Translations under genes and position numbers: made by a program | The notes under the pieces: generated by a model | What the model saw: only the letters and a program-made list of their open reading frames with translations | Databases searched by the model: none | Told to the model about the DNA's origin: nothing | Assembly: GCA_017467625.1 (NCBI GenBank) | Contig: JAFUSN010000004.1 | Location: 372,001-436,000, forward strand | Reading direction: 5' to 3' | From: RGIG1681 sp017467625 | GTDB lineage: Bacteria; Bacillota; Clostridia; Christensenellales; UBA1242 | Length of the DNA: 64,000 nucleotides | Shown here: positions 1-8,199 of the stretch, piece after piece | How the letters are laid out: every line of letters starts with the position of its first letter | Position numbering within the stretch: the stretch's first letter is position 1

Positions 1-774
1 CCAAACCGACCAAATTCATACTTGAATTGGTTTGAGTGGATAATTAGCGATGAAATTTCTGGAAAACATGATGAAAACATAAATTTTGAAAAATATTCAA
101 TTGATGATTTTGATTTTGAAAGAAATTTTGAAAAACCACAGCTTCTATTGTCTGAAAGCGAATCCAATGAAAAGCCTTTTGAATATAAGTTTAAATCAGC
201 AACAATTGTTCCATTAAAAACATCTGCGTCAAAAATAATAAGTGCTGAACTTGATGGTCACACTGATTATGAAAACTTTGCACTTGGCGATGAAAACTCA
301 TTTGCTGAAAGGGGAACGGCTTATCATAAAGTTTTTGAAAAAATAAACTTTTTTGAACCAATAAGTTTAAATAAAATTGAAAAAATTAAAACTGAAGTTT
401 TAAGTGAAGATCTTCAAAAACTGGTAACTGCTGAAAAAGTTTTAAGAGCGCTAAATCTTCCATTTTTTAGCGAAATAAAACAAGGTGATTTAATTTTAAA
501 AGAGCGCGAGTTTTACGCAAAAATTCCTGCCACAATGATTGGAAGTGGAGTTTCGGATGAATTTATTTTGCAGGGTGTTATTGACTTTGTTTTAATCACT
601 GAAAATGAGGTTGTTGTTTTGGATTATAAAACTGGCAAAATTACTGATGAAAAAATTAAAAAGTATTCTCGCCAACTTGAACTATATTCATTTGCACTTG
701 AAAAGGCTCTTGGTAGGCGTGTTACAAAACGACTTTTGTGTTTTGTTGATGAAACAAAAATTATAGAAATTTAA
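1..774 (+). CDS. addA: AddA helicase-nuclease subunit, C-terminal part (5' end outside window)
   Basis: The frame is open from base 1, so the gene starts upstream of the window. Only the C-terminal RecB-type PD-(D/E)XK nuclease domain is visible. GTAYHKVFE near the start of the domain, followed by GVIDFV and VVLDYKTG, supplies the expected catalytic H, D, D and K residues, and QLELYSFALE is the typical AddA motif after them. AddAB processes double-strand breaks to the Chi-stimulated recombination substrate in Bacillota. The helicase half cannot be assessed here. A 78-nt gap separates it from the next gene, which has its own ribosome binding site. Confidence 0.9.
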   Translation, partial: PNRPNSYLNWFEWIISDEISGKHDENINFEKYSIDDFDFERNFEKPQLLLSESESNEKPFEYKFKSATIVPLKTSASKIISAELDGHTDYENFALGDENSFAERGTAYHKVFEKINFFEPISLNKIEKIKTEVLSEDLQKLVTAEKVLRALNLPFFSEIKQGDLILKEREFYAKIPATMIGSGVSDEFILQGVIDFVLITENEVVVLDYKTGKITDEKIKKYSRQLELYSFALEKALGRRVTKRLLCFVDETKIIEI

Positions 775-852
775 AATTACTGTGTAATTTGTTAGTATTT
801 TTTCTGTAATTATGTTATATTAAAAATGTGAAAAAATACGGAGGTATTTTAA

Positions 853-2985
853 ATGTTATTTGATTATCTTTTAACCGCATTCAAAGTAATTGTTGGCTTG
901 TTTACAAGTGACAGACTTATGTGGGCTGCGTTCATTGCAATTGCAATTCATTTAGTTTGGGTGATTTTATCTCTCACATTTTGTTTCCAAAAGAAATTTT
1001 ATGCAAAATCACTAAAATTGTATAATTATTTGCAAAACAATCCAAATATTACAATTGATGATGCAGAACTAAATAAACATGTAAATTCAATTTCAAGGGG
1101 TTTCAGCTATGGTTGGAAGCGTTTTAAAAATGCAAAGGCTGGCAAGCCATCAGCGTTTTTAAAAAGAAGAGATGTTCTTGATGTTGAAATTAGTGGAGGA
1201 ATTCAAAACCAAGGAAGGTCATTCATGAAGGCGTTTATTGGTTTTGCTGTTACAGCCATTGGTCTAATAAATGTTGCGTCATATGCAAACACTCAGGCTC
1301 TCACAGGATATCTTCTTGCTGAATCGCTTGTTCTTCCACTTGTAACACTTTTTGTAATGAGAATTTTGTATTTCCTTTACACAACTGTAAAACAACAACT
1401 TTATAAAAATGATATTGACGCATACTATGAACTTATGAGTCAGCTTGATGAAAAGTTTGAAAGAGAAACTGAACCACAAGTAATTTTTAAAGAAGTTCCA
1501 ATCACTTCTCAAAATGATGCTTTTGAAACTGAAGAGGTTGCTCAAGAAGAGCGGGAAGAAGGTGAAGAACCTTCTGAGGTTGAACCAGCAAAAAATGAAG
1601 AAATGGTTGAAGAATCGGCTGAAGTTAAACAAGAAGAAACAAAGGAAGACTTGCTTGACAGGTTTGATATTTTTAAAAAGAAAAACATTGATGTTGATAA
1701 ATTAGCAAACGAAATTCCAACAAGTGGAGCAGCGGTTTCGTATATCAATGTTGATGGTGACTATGTAATTAAAGATGATGAAACTGGTCCAAGAAAAACT
1801 TATTTAGCTGCTGAAAATGGAAGCGATGTTCTTGGTGGAATGCTTCAAAACACTTCTGGAATTAAATCAAACAAAGAAACAAAAGAAGAAATTATTGAGG
1901 ATTCTACTGAAGAAGAATCAGCTGAAAAGGTTGAGACTGAAGAAGAACCTGAAAATGGTTTAGATAATCTTTCAGCCTTTGAACTTGGTAAAAAGCCAAA
2001 TGAAAATGAGGTTGAAGTTGAAGAAACTCATGAAGAACCAACTGAAGTTGAAAATGAGGTTAATGAAGCAGAAAAAGTTGAAACTTTGCCAGAACCAGAA
2101 GAAAACGAAGAAACAGTTGAAGAATCTGAAAATGCGGTTGGAGAAGCGAATATAGAACCAGAAGCTGAAAGCACTAATGATGAAACATTTGAGGAAACTC
2201 CTTCAGAAGAAACTGAATTTAAAACAGATGAGATTAACGAAGAGCAAGAAATTGCATCACTCGTTGGTGGGTTTAAAGCAAGAAACAACAGGCTTGCAAC
2301 AGGTGGTGTTGTGGTTGAAAGAAATGACAACTTTGGAAAGAGAAACCGCTCTGAAGATAGCCGTATAAATGTGCTTAATTTAGAAGATAATACTGATAAT
2401 ATTGTAAGCACTTTTTCACAGGGCAGTGCCCCGGTTTATCCAGAAACACCAGTGTATTATGGTGCACAAAATGTTGATTATGGAGTTCCGGTTCAGCCAA
2501 ATATGAACTATAATGGAAATTATCAAGATTATGGAGTTGAGCAAATGTATAATTATGATCCAAATATGAACAATTTTAGCAACTATTCAAATAACTTTGT
2601 TGACTATGGTCAAGATCCATATTCAAACAATTTCGCTGGAAAAACTGAAGAGGTTCAAAAATCAGTTGAAAAGAAAAAAGCTTCAAAATCAAAAGTTGTT
2701 TCAAAACCAAAGGCAACAAAACCAGTTGAAAAAAAGCAGGTAAAGCCTGTTGAAACTAAACAAGAAGAAGTTTCTCCAGCTGGAAAGCGTGGAAGGCCTA
2801 AAAAACAGGTTTTTGACGAAACAATAACAATCAAAGATGATAAAGAGTTTGATCAAGTTCTCTCTCGTGCTGAAAAGCTTATGAGAAAGAGTGATGAAGG
2901 TCTTTCACAAAGTCAATCAAAGCGCATTGAAAAAGAACTCAAAATGCTTATGGATGCCATGAATAGATACAAGGAGAGAAGGTAA
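853..2985 (+). CDS. Large acidic membrane protein of unknown function
   Basis: The product has 710 aa and starts at an ATG preceded by GGAGGT. The N-terminal 180 residues hold hydrophobic segments near residues 22-45, 121-141 and 150-175. Residues about 205-470 are extremely rich in Glu and low in complexity. They are followed by a Tyr/Asn/Pro-rich stretch (about 540-600) and a Lys/Pro-rich segment containing GKRGRPKKQ, which resembles an AT-hook. The last 60 residues look helical. No enzyme motif is seen. The next gene overlaps its stop by one base (TAATG), so the two are translationally coupled. It may be a membrane-attached scaffold with a cytoplasmic tail, but this is inference only. Confidence 0.8.
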   Translation: MLFDYLLTAFKVIVGLFTSDRLMWAAFIAIAIHLVWVILSLTFCFQKKFYAKSLKLYNYLQNNPNITIDDAELNKHVNSISRGFSYGWKRFKNAKAGKPSAFLKRRDVLDVEISGGIQNQGRSFMKAFIGFAVTAIGLINVASYANTQALTGYLLAESLVLPLVTLFVMRILYFLYTTVKQQLYKNDIDAYYELMSQLDEKFERETEPQVIFKEVPITSQNDAFETEEVAQEEREEGEEPSEVEPAKNEEMVEESAEVKQEETKEDLLDRFDIFKKKNIDVDKLANEIPTSGAAVSYINVDGDYVIKDDETGPRKTYLAAENGSDVLGGMLQNTSGIKSNKETKEEIIEDSTEEESAEKVETEEEPENGLDNLSAFELGKKPNENEVEVEETHEEPTEVENEVNEAEKVETLPEPEENEETVEESENAVGEANIEPEAESTNDETFEETPSEETEFKTDEINEEQEIASLVGGFKARNNRLATGGVVVERNDNFGKRNRSEDSRINVLNLEDNTDNIVSTFSQGSAPVYPETPVYYGAQNVDYGVPVQPNMNYNGNYQDYGVEQMYNYDPNMNNFSNYSNNFVDYGQDPYSNNFAGKTEEVQKSVEKKKASKSKVVSKPKATKPVEKKQVKPVETKQEEVSPAGKRGRPKKQVFDETITIKDDKEFDQVLSRAEKLMRKSDEGLSQSQSKRIEKELKMLMDAMNRYKERR

Positions 2986-3197
2986 TGCGCAAAAAGAAAA
3001 TAAAGGTAAAAAAAACCACGCAAATTGGTGAGTTATTAAGAATTAATCCAAATGTTGCAAATGTGCTTTTAGGTTTTGGGCTTCACTGTTTAAGTTGCCC
3101 AATGAGCCAACTTGAAACAATTGAAGAAGCATGCATGGTTCATGATGTTGATGCGGATTTTGTTGTTGAAAAAATCAATGAATTTTTAAATCAATAA
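2985..3197 (+). CDS. DUF1858-domain small protein
   Basis: This 70-aa protein matches the DUF1858 (hybrid-cluster-protein-associated, ScdA N-terminal-like) pattern: a Lys-rich start, TQIGELLRINPNVANVLLGFG, then HCLSCPMS with two cysteines, then ETIEEAC. Members are small helical proteins with conserved cysteines and are often linked to iron-sulfur or redox proteins. Their function is poorly known. The ATG overlaps the upstream stop (TAATG) and AAGGAGAGAAGG lies just before it inside the previous gene. A strong terminator follows directly. Confidence 0.8.
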   Translation: MRKKKIKVKKTTQIGELLRINPNVANVLLGFGLHCLSCPMSQLETIEEACMVHDVDADFVVEKINEFLNQ

Positions 3198-3230
3198 AAA
3201 ATACGGGGTAATCCCGTATTTTTATTTTTT
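3197..3230 (+). terminator. Rho-independent terminator after the DUF1858 gene
   Basis: An 11-bp perfect stem (AAAAATACGGG with CCCGTATTTTT, loop GTAAT) is followed by a T-rich run. It closes the 853-3197 transcription unit. Confidence 0.85.
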
Positions 3231-3235
3231 CAAAT

Positions 3236-3265
3236 AAAAAAACCCGGGGAAAACCTCGGGTTTTT
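3236..3265 (-). terminator. Terminator of hup (minus strand)
   Basis: The stem AAAAACCCGGGG / CCTCGGGTTTTT has one G-T wobble and an AAAA loop, with T-runs on either strand. It sits 10 bases past the hup stop codon. Confidence 0.8.
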
Positions 3266-3275
3266 AATTGTTCAA

Positions 3276-3551
3276 TTAGTTAATTGAATCTTTGAAGCTC
3301 TTACCAAATTTGAGAGCTGGAACGTTGCATGCTGCAACTTTGATTGTTTCGCCTTTCTTTTGTGGGTTTGGACGAACGCTTGCTGCTTTGTGTTTTGCTA
3401 CGAATGTTCCGAATCCAACAAGTGTAACTTTGTCATCAGCTTTCATAGCGTCTCTAACTGTTTCAACAAGTGCATCATAAAATGCGGTTGCATCTTTGAT
3501 TGTTGAAGATGTTTTGTCAGCGATTGTTCTTAAAAATTCATTTTTATTCAT
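3276..3551 (-). CDS. hup: HU-family DNA-binding protein
   Basis: The 91-aa product is a full-length HU histone-like nucleoid protein. MNKNEFLRTIADKT is the usual helical start, VTLVGFGTF is the dimer core, and RPNPQKKGETIKV is the DNA-inserting beta arm with the conserved Pro. The C-terminus, PALKFGKSFKDSIN, is typical. The start follows AGGAGG with good spacing. A strong sigma-A promoter and a terminator make it a single-gene unit, as expected for an abundant nucleoid protein. Confidence 0.95.
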   Translation of the reverse strand: MNKNEFLRTIADKTSSTIKDATAFYDALVETVRDAMKADDKVTLVGFGTFVAKHKAASVRPNPQKKGETIKVAACNVPALKFGKSFKDSIN

Positions 3552-3601
3552 AAGTAATTCCTCCTAATTTTTGCTTTTTTCAAAGCTTACTTACTGGTTT
3601 C

Positions 3602-3629
3602 ACTATACCACAATTTAACAAATTGTCAA
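3602..3629 (-). promoter_or_regulatory. hup promoter
   Basis: On the minus strand TTGACA (3624-3629) and TATAGT (3602-3607) are separated by 16 bp, about 50 bases upstream of the hup start. Confidence 0.75.
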
Positions 3630-3774
3630 AATAAATTTAATTAAATTTCAAAATTTTTTTAAAAAATCCAATAATATGGGCATTTATACGCTTTGATTGA
3701 TACAATTTTATAACTAAAGTAATTTATGTGCCACAAATTTCGCACATTTCATACTAATAAGTATGGAGGGAAAT

Positions 3775-4407
3775 TTGGACAAAAACTATGTTGTTATAGA
3801 CAAAAGGTCAACTTTTATTGATTCAAGCGTTAAATTGGGCAAAAATGTGATAATTTATGAAAATAACAGAATTGAGGGGAACACAGTGATTGGCGACAAT
3901 GTAACAATTTTCCCAAATTCCTTTATTTCTAATTCAATCATTGCCAAGGGTTCAAAAATTTATTCATCATTTATTGAAAATTCCTCAGTGGGTGAATGCT
4001 GTTTAATTGGTCCTTTTGCTCATCTGCGAACAGGAAGCAATTTGGAAGGACATGTTAAGGTTGGAAATTTTTGTGAAATCAAAAATTCACACATTGGAAA
4101 AGGAACCAAGGTAAGTCACTTGGCTTATGTTGGTGATGCCAATATTGGCGAGGGTTGCAACATTGGCTGTGGAACAATTTTTGTGAATTATAACGGGAAA
4201 ATAAAGCAGCGTTCAAATGTTGGAAACAATGTTTTTATAGGCTCAAATTCAAACATAATTGCCCCAGTTGAAATTAAATCAAATTCATACATTTGTGCGG
4301 GAACAACCATTGACAAAAATGTTGATGAGCTTGATTTTGTGATTGGCAGAGTTCGTCAAGAATCAAAAAAAGGAAGAGCAAAAGAATATCTTGATGAAAT
4401 CAAATAA
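3775..4407 (+). CDS. Stand-alone GlmU-type acetyltransferase domain (left-handed beta helix)
   Basis: The hexapeptide-repeat protein aligns along its length with the C-terminal acetyltransferase half of GlmU, which makes N-acetylglucosamine-1-phosphate for peptidoglycan. HLRTGSNLEGHVKVGNFCE, SHLAYVGDA (catalytic His), TIFVNYNGKIK (acetyl-CoA-site NY and following Lys), NNVFIGSN and VIGRVRQ all match. The pyrophosphorylase half is absent. The first ATG in frame (3763) has no ribosome binding site and itself overlaps GGAGGG, so a TTG at 3775 just after GGAGGG is the more likely start, although the spacing is short (4 nt). The palindrome CATACT-AATA-AGTATG at 3750-3765 lies across the ribosome binding site. 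See 60387-61349 for the apparent other half. Confidence 0.8.
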   Translation: MDKNYVVIDKRSTFIDSSVKLGKNVIIYENNRIEGNTVIGDNVTIFPNSFISNSIIAKGSKIYSSFIENSSVGECCLIGPFAHLRTGSNLEGHVKVGNFCEIKNSHIGKGTKVSHLAYVGDANIGEGCNIGCGTIFVNYNGKIKQRSNVGNNVFIGSNSNIIAPVEIKSNSYICAGTTIDKNVDELDFVIGRVRQESKKGRAKEYLDEIK

Positions 4408-4421
4408 TTTAATTAATTTAA

Positions 4422-4450
4422 TTGAATAATCATCAAAAAAGTGTTATTAT
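4422..4450 (+). promoter_or_regulatory. serS promoter
   Basis: TTGAAT (4422-4427) and TATTAT (4445-4450) are spaced by 17 bp. The TSS would fall near 4457, after any upstream in-frame start, which supports ATG 4479 as the serS start. Confidence 0.65.
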
Positions 4451-4478
4451 GAGTCTATCAAATTATTGGAGAATTATT

Positions 4479-5765
4479 ATGATAGACATAAACTTAATTA
4501 GAACAAATCCAGAACTTGTTAAAGAGAACATTAAAAGGAAGTTCCAAGATTACAAACTTGTTTTGGTTGATGAAGTTGTTGAACTTGACAAACAAAACAG
4601 AGCATTAAAGCAAGAGGGTGATGACCTCCGTGCGTCACGCAACAAGCTTTCAGGTGAAATTGGTCTTTTGATGAGAGATAAAAAGTTTGATGAGGCTGAA
4701 AAGATTAAGGCTCAAGTAAAGGCAAATGCTGACAAACTTGTTGAAATTGAAGCAAAACAAGCTGAAATTGATGCGAAAATCAAAGAAAAGATGATGGTTA
4801 TTCCAAACATTGTTGATCCAAGCGTTCCTGTTGGAAAAGATGACAGTGAAAATGTTGAAGTTCAGCGATTTGGTGAGCCAATTGTTCCTGAATATGAAAT
4901 TCCTTATCATGCTGACATTTTAGAGGCAGTTGGTGGGCTTGATAAAGCCAGTGCTGGACGAACCAGCGGAAATGGTTTTTATTACCTTTTGGGTGACATT
5001 GCAAGGCTTCATGAAGCCATGATTGCCTATGGAAGAGATTACATGATTTCAAAGGGATTCACATATGCAATTCCACCATTTATGATTCACGGTGATGTTG
5101 TTACTGGAGTTATGAGCTTTGCTGAAATGGATGCAATGATGTATAAAATTGAAGGTGAAGACTTGTTTTTAATTGGAACAAGTGAACACTCAATGATTGG
5201 AAGATTTAAAGATCAAATTATAAATGAAGATGAACTTCCAATAACAATGACATCATATTCACCATGCTTTAGAAAAGAAGGTGGGGCTCATGGTTTAGAG
5301 GAAAGGGGAATTTATCGTGTTCACCAATTTGAAAAGCAAGAAATGATTGTGCTTTGCAAAGCTGAAGATGCAATGGATTGGTATAACAAAATGTGGCAAT
5401 ACACAGTTGATGTGTTCAGAAACATGGAAATTCCAGTTCGTCAACTTGAATGTTGCACTGGTGATTTAGCTGACCTTAAAGTTAAGTCATGTGACATTGA
5501 GGCTTGGAGCCCAAGGCAACAAAAATATTTTGAAGTTGGTTCATGTTCAACTCTTGGTGATGCTCAAGCAAGGCGTCTTAATATCCGTGCAAAAGGCAAA
5601 AATGGAACTTATTTGGTTAACACTTTAAACAACACAGTTCTTGCCAGTCCAAGAGCAATTATTGCCTTTATTGAAAACCATTATAATGCTGATGGATCAA
5701 TTTCAATTCCAGAAGTTCTTCGTCCATATATGGGTGGCATTTCAAAAATTGAAAGAAAAAAATAA
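4479..5765 (+). CDS. serS: Seryl-tRNA synthetase
   Basis: The 428-aa class II synthetase charges tRNA-Ser. It begins MIDINLIRTNPELVKENIKRK and then forms the long coiled-coil arm (about residues 30-100). Motif 2 is PCFRKEGGAHG...RGIYRVHQFEKQEM and motif 3 is LNNTVLASPRAIIAFIENH, followed by IPEVLRPYMGG. The frame is open further upstream, but ATG 4479 follows GGAG and matches the family start. Motif 3 is the LNNT..ASPR type rather than the more common GSG-containing form. No T-box is visible in the short leader. Confidence 0.95.
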   Translation: MIDINLIRTNPELVKENIKRKFQDYKLVLVDEVVELDKQNRALKQEGDDLRASRNKLSGEIGLLMRDKKFDEAEKIKAQVKANADKLVEIEAKQAEIDAKIKEKMMVIPNIVDPSVPVGKDDSENVEVQRFGEPIVPEYEIPYHADILEAVGGLDKASAGRTSGNGFYYLLGDIARLHEAMIAYGRDYMISKGFTYAIPPFMIHGDVVTGVMSFAEMDAMMYKIEGEDLFLIGTSEHSMIGRFKDQIINEDELPITMTSYSPCFRKEGGAHGLEERGIYRVHQFEKQEMIVLCKAEDAMDWYNKMWQYTVDVFRNMEIPVRQLECCTGDLADLKVKSCDIEAWSPRQQKYFEVGSCSTLGDAQARRLNIRAKGKNGTYLVNTLNNTVLASPRAIIAFIENHYNADGSISIPEVLRPYMGGISKIERKK

Positions 5766-5795
5766 AAAGAGCCAATACAATTTTGAAACTTGCAT

Positions 5796-5828
5796 AAAAA
5801 TGACCTAGTTTTAAGCTAGGTCATTTTT
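5796..5828. terminator. Bidirectional terminator between serS and a lipoprotein gene
   Basis: A perfect 13-bp stem (AAAAATGACCTAG / CTAGGTCATTTTT, loop TTTTAAG) serves the convergent serS and 5830-6510 genes. Confidence 0.9.
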
Positions 5829-5829
5829 G

Positions 5830-6510
5830 TTATTCTCCAATCATTTCAGGAGTTATAGTTGAAAGGTGTGCTATTGTTTCACTTGGTGTACCAAGCATCA
5901 ATGTGGCCTCTTTGTGATTAAATGTGCTACCACTTTCAAAATTATAGTAAAGCAATACATGATATGGATTATTTGAAATTCTAAATACTTCACCATAACT
6001 ACCAAAATCATACTCTAAATATTCTGCTGTTTCAACTTTCTTGTCTGCAGGAAAATTCCTTCCATTTATATCATTTGTGATTCCATAAACAAAACTGCCC
6101 GGGTCCGAATAGGATCCGTAAATGTCAGACCATTTATTTCCAAACGAGCCAGTATATGTCTCCCATTGATTGCCATTTAATCTGAGAACATAGTCTTGAT
6201 TATTATTATAGGTGTATAAGAGAGTTCTTTCATAGTCATCACTATGATTTTTGTTGTCTTTATAAGAATATTCAACATAAATCACAGTTCTTTCTTGTCC
6301 ACAAAATGTAACATTCTTACGAATAACCTTCCAGTATTCTTCATAATTACTATCATCAACACCCCAAGTATAGTTTAGTGTTGCTTTATAATCTTGATCA
6401 GTTGGAACAACAGCTGTGTATCTATCCTTTTTACCACATCCAGCAAGTGCAATGCCACATGTAATAGCACAAACAAAAGCAAGCATAAAACTTAAAATTT
6501 TTCTTTTCAT
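5830..6510 (-). CDS. Predicted lipoprotein of unknown function
   Basis: The 226-aa product starts MKRKILSFMLAF and has a lipobox LAGC at about residues 21-24, so it should be lipid-anchored on the outer face of the membrane. ATG 6510 follows GGAGGTGG; an upstream in-frame start at 6570 has no ribosome binding site and would break the signal peptide. The mature part is rich in Tyr, Asp, Asn and Ser and shows no recognised domain. A TATAAT box (6539-6544) lies upstream. Confidence 0.8.
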   Translation of the reverse strand: MKRKILSFMLAFVCAITCGIALAGCGKKDRYTAVVPTDQDYKATLNYTWGVDDSNYEEYWKVIRKNVTFCGQERTVIYVEYSYKDNKNHSDDYERTLLYTYNNNQDYVLRLNGNQWETYTGSFGNKWSDIYGSYSDPGSFVYGITNDINGRNFPADKKVETAEYLEYDFGSYGEVFRISNNPYHVLLYYNFESGSTFNHKEATLMLGTPSETIAHLSTITPEMIGE

Positions 6511-6717
6511 AGTCCACCTCCAAACTATGTATATTTTAATTATATCATAAAACGATATCACTTGTATCAATTTTAAACATATTTTCCAAAATTGACTAAT
6601 TTCAAAAGTCAGTGACTATGGCTCTTTTTTCGTGGCACGTATTCTTGAAAAATTGGGCTAGGAAAGTTATAATGAGATTGAGCGAAAGGGGCGAAGGTTA
6701 GGTGCAGGGAAGGGAAC

Positions 6718-6745
6718 AAAAAACACCGGATTTCCGGTGTTTTTT
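6718..6745 (-). terminator. Terminator of the 6744-7367 lipoprotein gene
   Basis: The 12-bp stem AAAAAACACCGG / CCGGTGTTTTTT with loop ATTT overlaps the stop codon on the minus strand. Confidence 0.85.
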
Positions 6746-7367
6746 AATTTGAATATGTTCTGCTTTCGCCAAACACTTTAAAGTTGTAAATCATCCATTT
6801 AAAGTTTGTTGCTTCACCTTTTCCATTTGCAACAGTTTCATTCACTGACTCAAAAATATCAAGCGTTAGTGTTGTTGCTCCAGCTGTTGCAATAACTTTG
6901 TTAATGGTTATCTCATAATCAATTGAACCCTTGTTTTTAGTGATTGCTGAACTTTCAGTTGAAAATGGTGTGCTTGTGTCAACGGCTTCACCGCTTGTTC
7001 TGTTTTTAAGTGCACTTTCATCAACACAATTTGTGAGTGTTAATGAAACGGTTAGTGGGCCAGAAGCTGTTCCTTCTGAATAAACTGAAAAAGTTATTTT
7101 TTCAATATACATTTTGTAAATCCAAGCATTTTTGCCACTCAAAGTGAAACTTGTGAATTTGTCAAGATAGTCAGTGTTTGCGCTAGAACTTGTTAAAACT
7201 GAAAGTGGAAGTTTTCTGTCTGAATCATTGAAAACATTTGCGCTAACATTTTCATTGAAGTAAGCACTCACATTTTTTGATTCCACTCCTGATTTTGAAC
7301 ATGCTGAAAAAATTATCACTGGGATAATTAAAACAAAGGCTAAAAATGTTTTTAGTAATTTTTTCAT
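6744..7367 (-). CDS. Predicted lipoprotein, co-transcribed with signal peptidase
   Basis: The 207-aa product has signal peptide MKKLLKTFLAFVLIIPVII followed by lipobox FSAC. The mature domain is Ser/Thr/Asn-rich with beta-strand character (SFTLSGKNAWIYKMYIEKITFSV and similar). No family is recognised. It lies 9 bases downstream of a type I signal peptidase gene and has its own AAGGAAAA ribosome binding site, so the two form an operon. Lipoproteins are normally cut by signal peptidase II, so the pairing does not by itself show a substrate relation. Confidence 0.8.
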   Translation of the reverse strand: MKKLLKTFLAFVLIIPVIIFSACSKSGVESKNVSAYFNENVSANVFNDSDRKLPLSVLTSSSANTDYLDKFTSFTLSGKNAWIYKMYIEKITFSVYSEGTASGPLTVSLTLTNCVDESALKNRTSGEAVDTSTPFSTESSAITKNKGSIDYEITINKVIATAGATTLTLDIFESVNETVANGKGEATNFKWMIYNFKVFGESRTYSN

Positions 7368-7376
7368 AGGTTTTCC

Positions 7377-8069
7377 TTAAAATGATTTTGCTAAATTAAA
7401 GTTCAGAGTTGTTGAGTTCCAAATGTTATGTCCATATGGAATTAAAATTTTAACTTTTCCGGCAATATCTTCAGTTTTAACCGCCCCAAAGTAACGGCTG
7501 TCTAATGAAACATTTCTGTTATCGCCAAGTGCATAGTAACAATTTTCTGGAACTGTGTATGAAAAGCTTTGCCCCGAAAAGAATGATGCATACATATCTT
7601 CTTTTTTAAATGAATCAACAAAACCAGTATCATTTCCATCTTGATCTAAAACTGAAAGAGTGCAATACCCTAAACTTGTTCTTTTAAAAACAACTGTTTG
7701 ACCGGGAGTTGCAACTACTCTTTTAATCATAAATGAAACATCTTCATCATTTGCATAGCCATTGTTTTGAATGATAACAATATCGCCCGGCTGATAAGTG
7801 TTTTGTTTCATGTAATAAACAAGATCACAGTGGGCATCATCACTTTCACTTGTTATTGATTGGTTGATTGTGGGTTGCATGCTTGAACCAACAACTTTGA
7901 TTGGAATTAAAATGTTTTTAAATGTAAAATTAACTGCAATAAAAATAATTCCAAAAATTGCAAAAAACAAAAAAAGCAAACTCTCAATTCTATAAGTTGG
8001 TTTTTGTGGCTTTTTAAATATGTTTGAATTGTCAATTTCAAGTTGATTTTTTGTTTCCATTTCTTCCAT
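7377..8069 (-). CDS. lepB: Type I signal peptidase
   Basis: The 230-aa protein has a cytoplasmic N-tail, one membrane anchor (about residues 30-55), and the S26 boxes in order. VVGSSMQPT carries the nucleophile Ser, PGDIVI is the next strand, SFMIKRVVATPGQ has the general-base Lys, and GDNRNVSLDSRYFG is box E. A roughly 10-residue Ser/Asp insertion follows box B. It releases secreted proteins at the outer membrane face. The start ATG is only 9 bases from the -10 box, so the mRNA may be almost leaderless. Confidence 0.9.
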   Translation of the reverse strand: MEEMETKNQLEIDNSNIFKKPQKPTYRIESLLFLFFAIFGIIFIAVNFTFKNILIPIKVVGSSMQPTINQSITSESDDAHCDLVYYMKQNTYQPGDIVIIQNNGYANDEDVSFMIKRVVATPGQTVVFKRTSLGYCTLSVLDQDGNDTGFVDSFKKEDMYASFFSGQSFSYTVPENCYYALGDNRNVSLDSRYFGAVKTEDIAGKVKILIPYGHNIWNSTTLNFNLAKSF

Positions 8070-8078
8070 ACTTTAATT

Positions 8079-8107
8079 ATATTATACTATTTTTAAAAGT
8101 TTATCAA
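8079..8107 (-). promoter_or_regulatory. Promoter of the signal peptidase operon
   Basis: TTGATA (8102-8107), 17 bp, TAATAT (8079-8084) on the minus strand. Only 9 bases separate the -10 box from ATG 8069. Confidence 0.6.
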
Positions 8108-8163
8108 TAAAAATTTGAAAAAGGTGTAAAAACAAATGTCAAAAAATGATGTTTATAAAAGTT

Positions 8164-8193
8164 GTGGCATTTTTAACTTATATGTGTTATAAT
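8164..8193 (+). promoter_or_regulatory. Promoter placed directly before the 8200 start codon
   Basis: GTGGCA (8164-8169), 18 bp, TATAAT (8188-8193), then 6 bases to ATG 8200. No ribosome binding site precedes the ATG. Confidence 0.55.
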
Positions 8194-8199
8194 TTGTTT

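Noticed and set aside
1514..1748. Short ORFs on both strands inside the acidic gene
   Set aside because: They are mirror translations of the GAA-rich repeat region and have no ribosome binding site.
4422..4478. Upstream in-frame extension of serS
   Set aside because: It overlaps the serS promoter, has no ribosome binding site, and the family starts at MIDINLIRTNPELV.
4408..4478. Possible T-box riboswitch before serS
   Set aside because: The leader is too short and lacks the T-box sequence and a terminator.
6600..6718. Purine- and G-rich patch different from the surrounding AT-rich DNA
   Set aside because: No ORF, tRNA, known riboswitch shape or repeat could be recognised; it was not called a feature.
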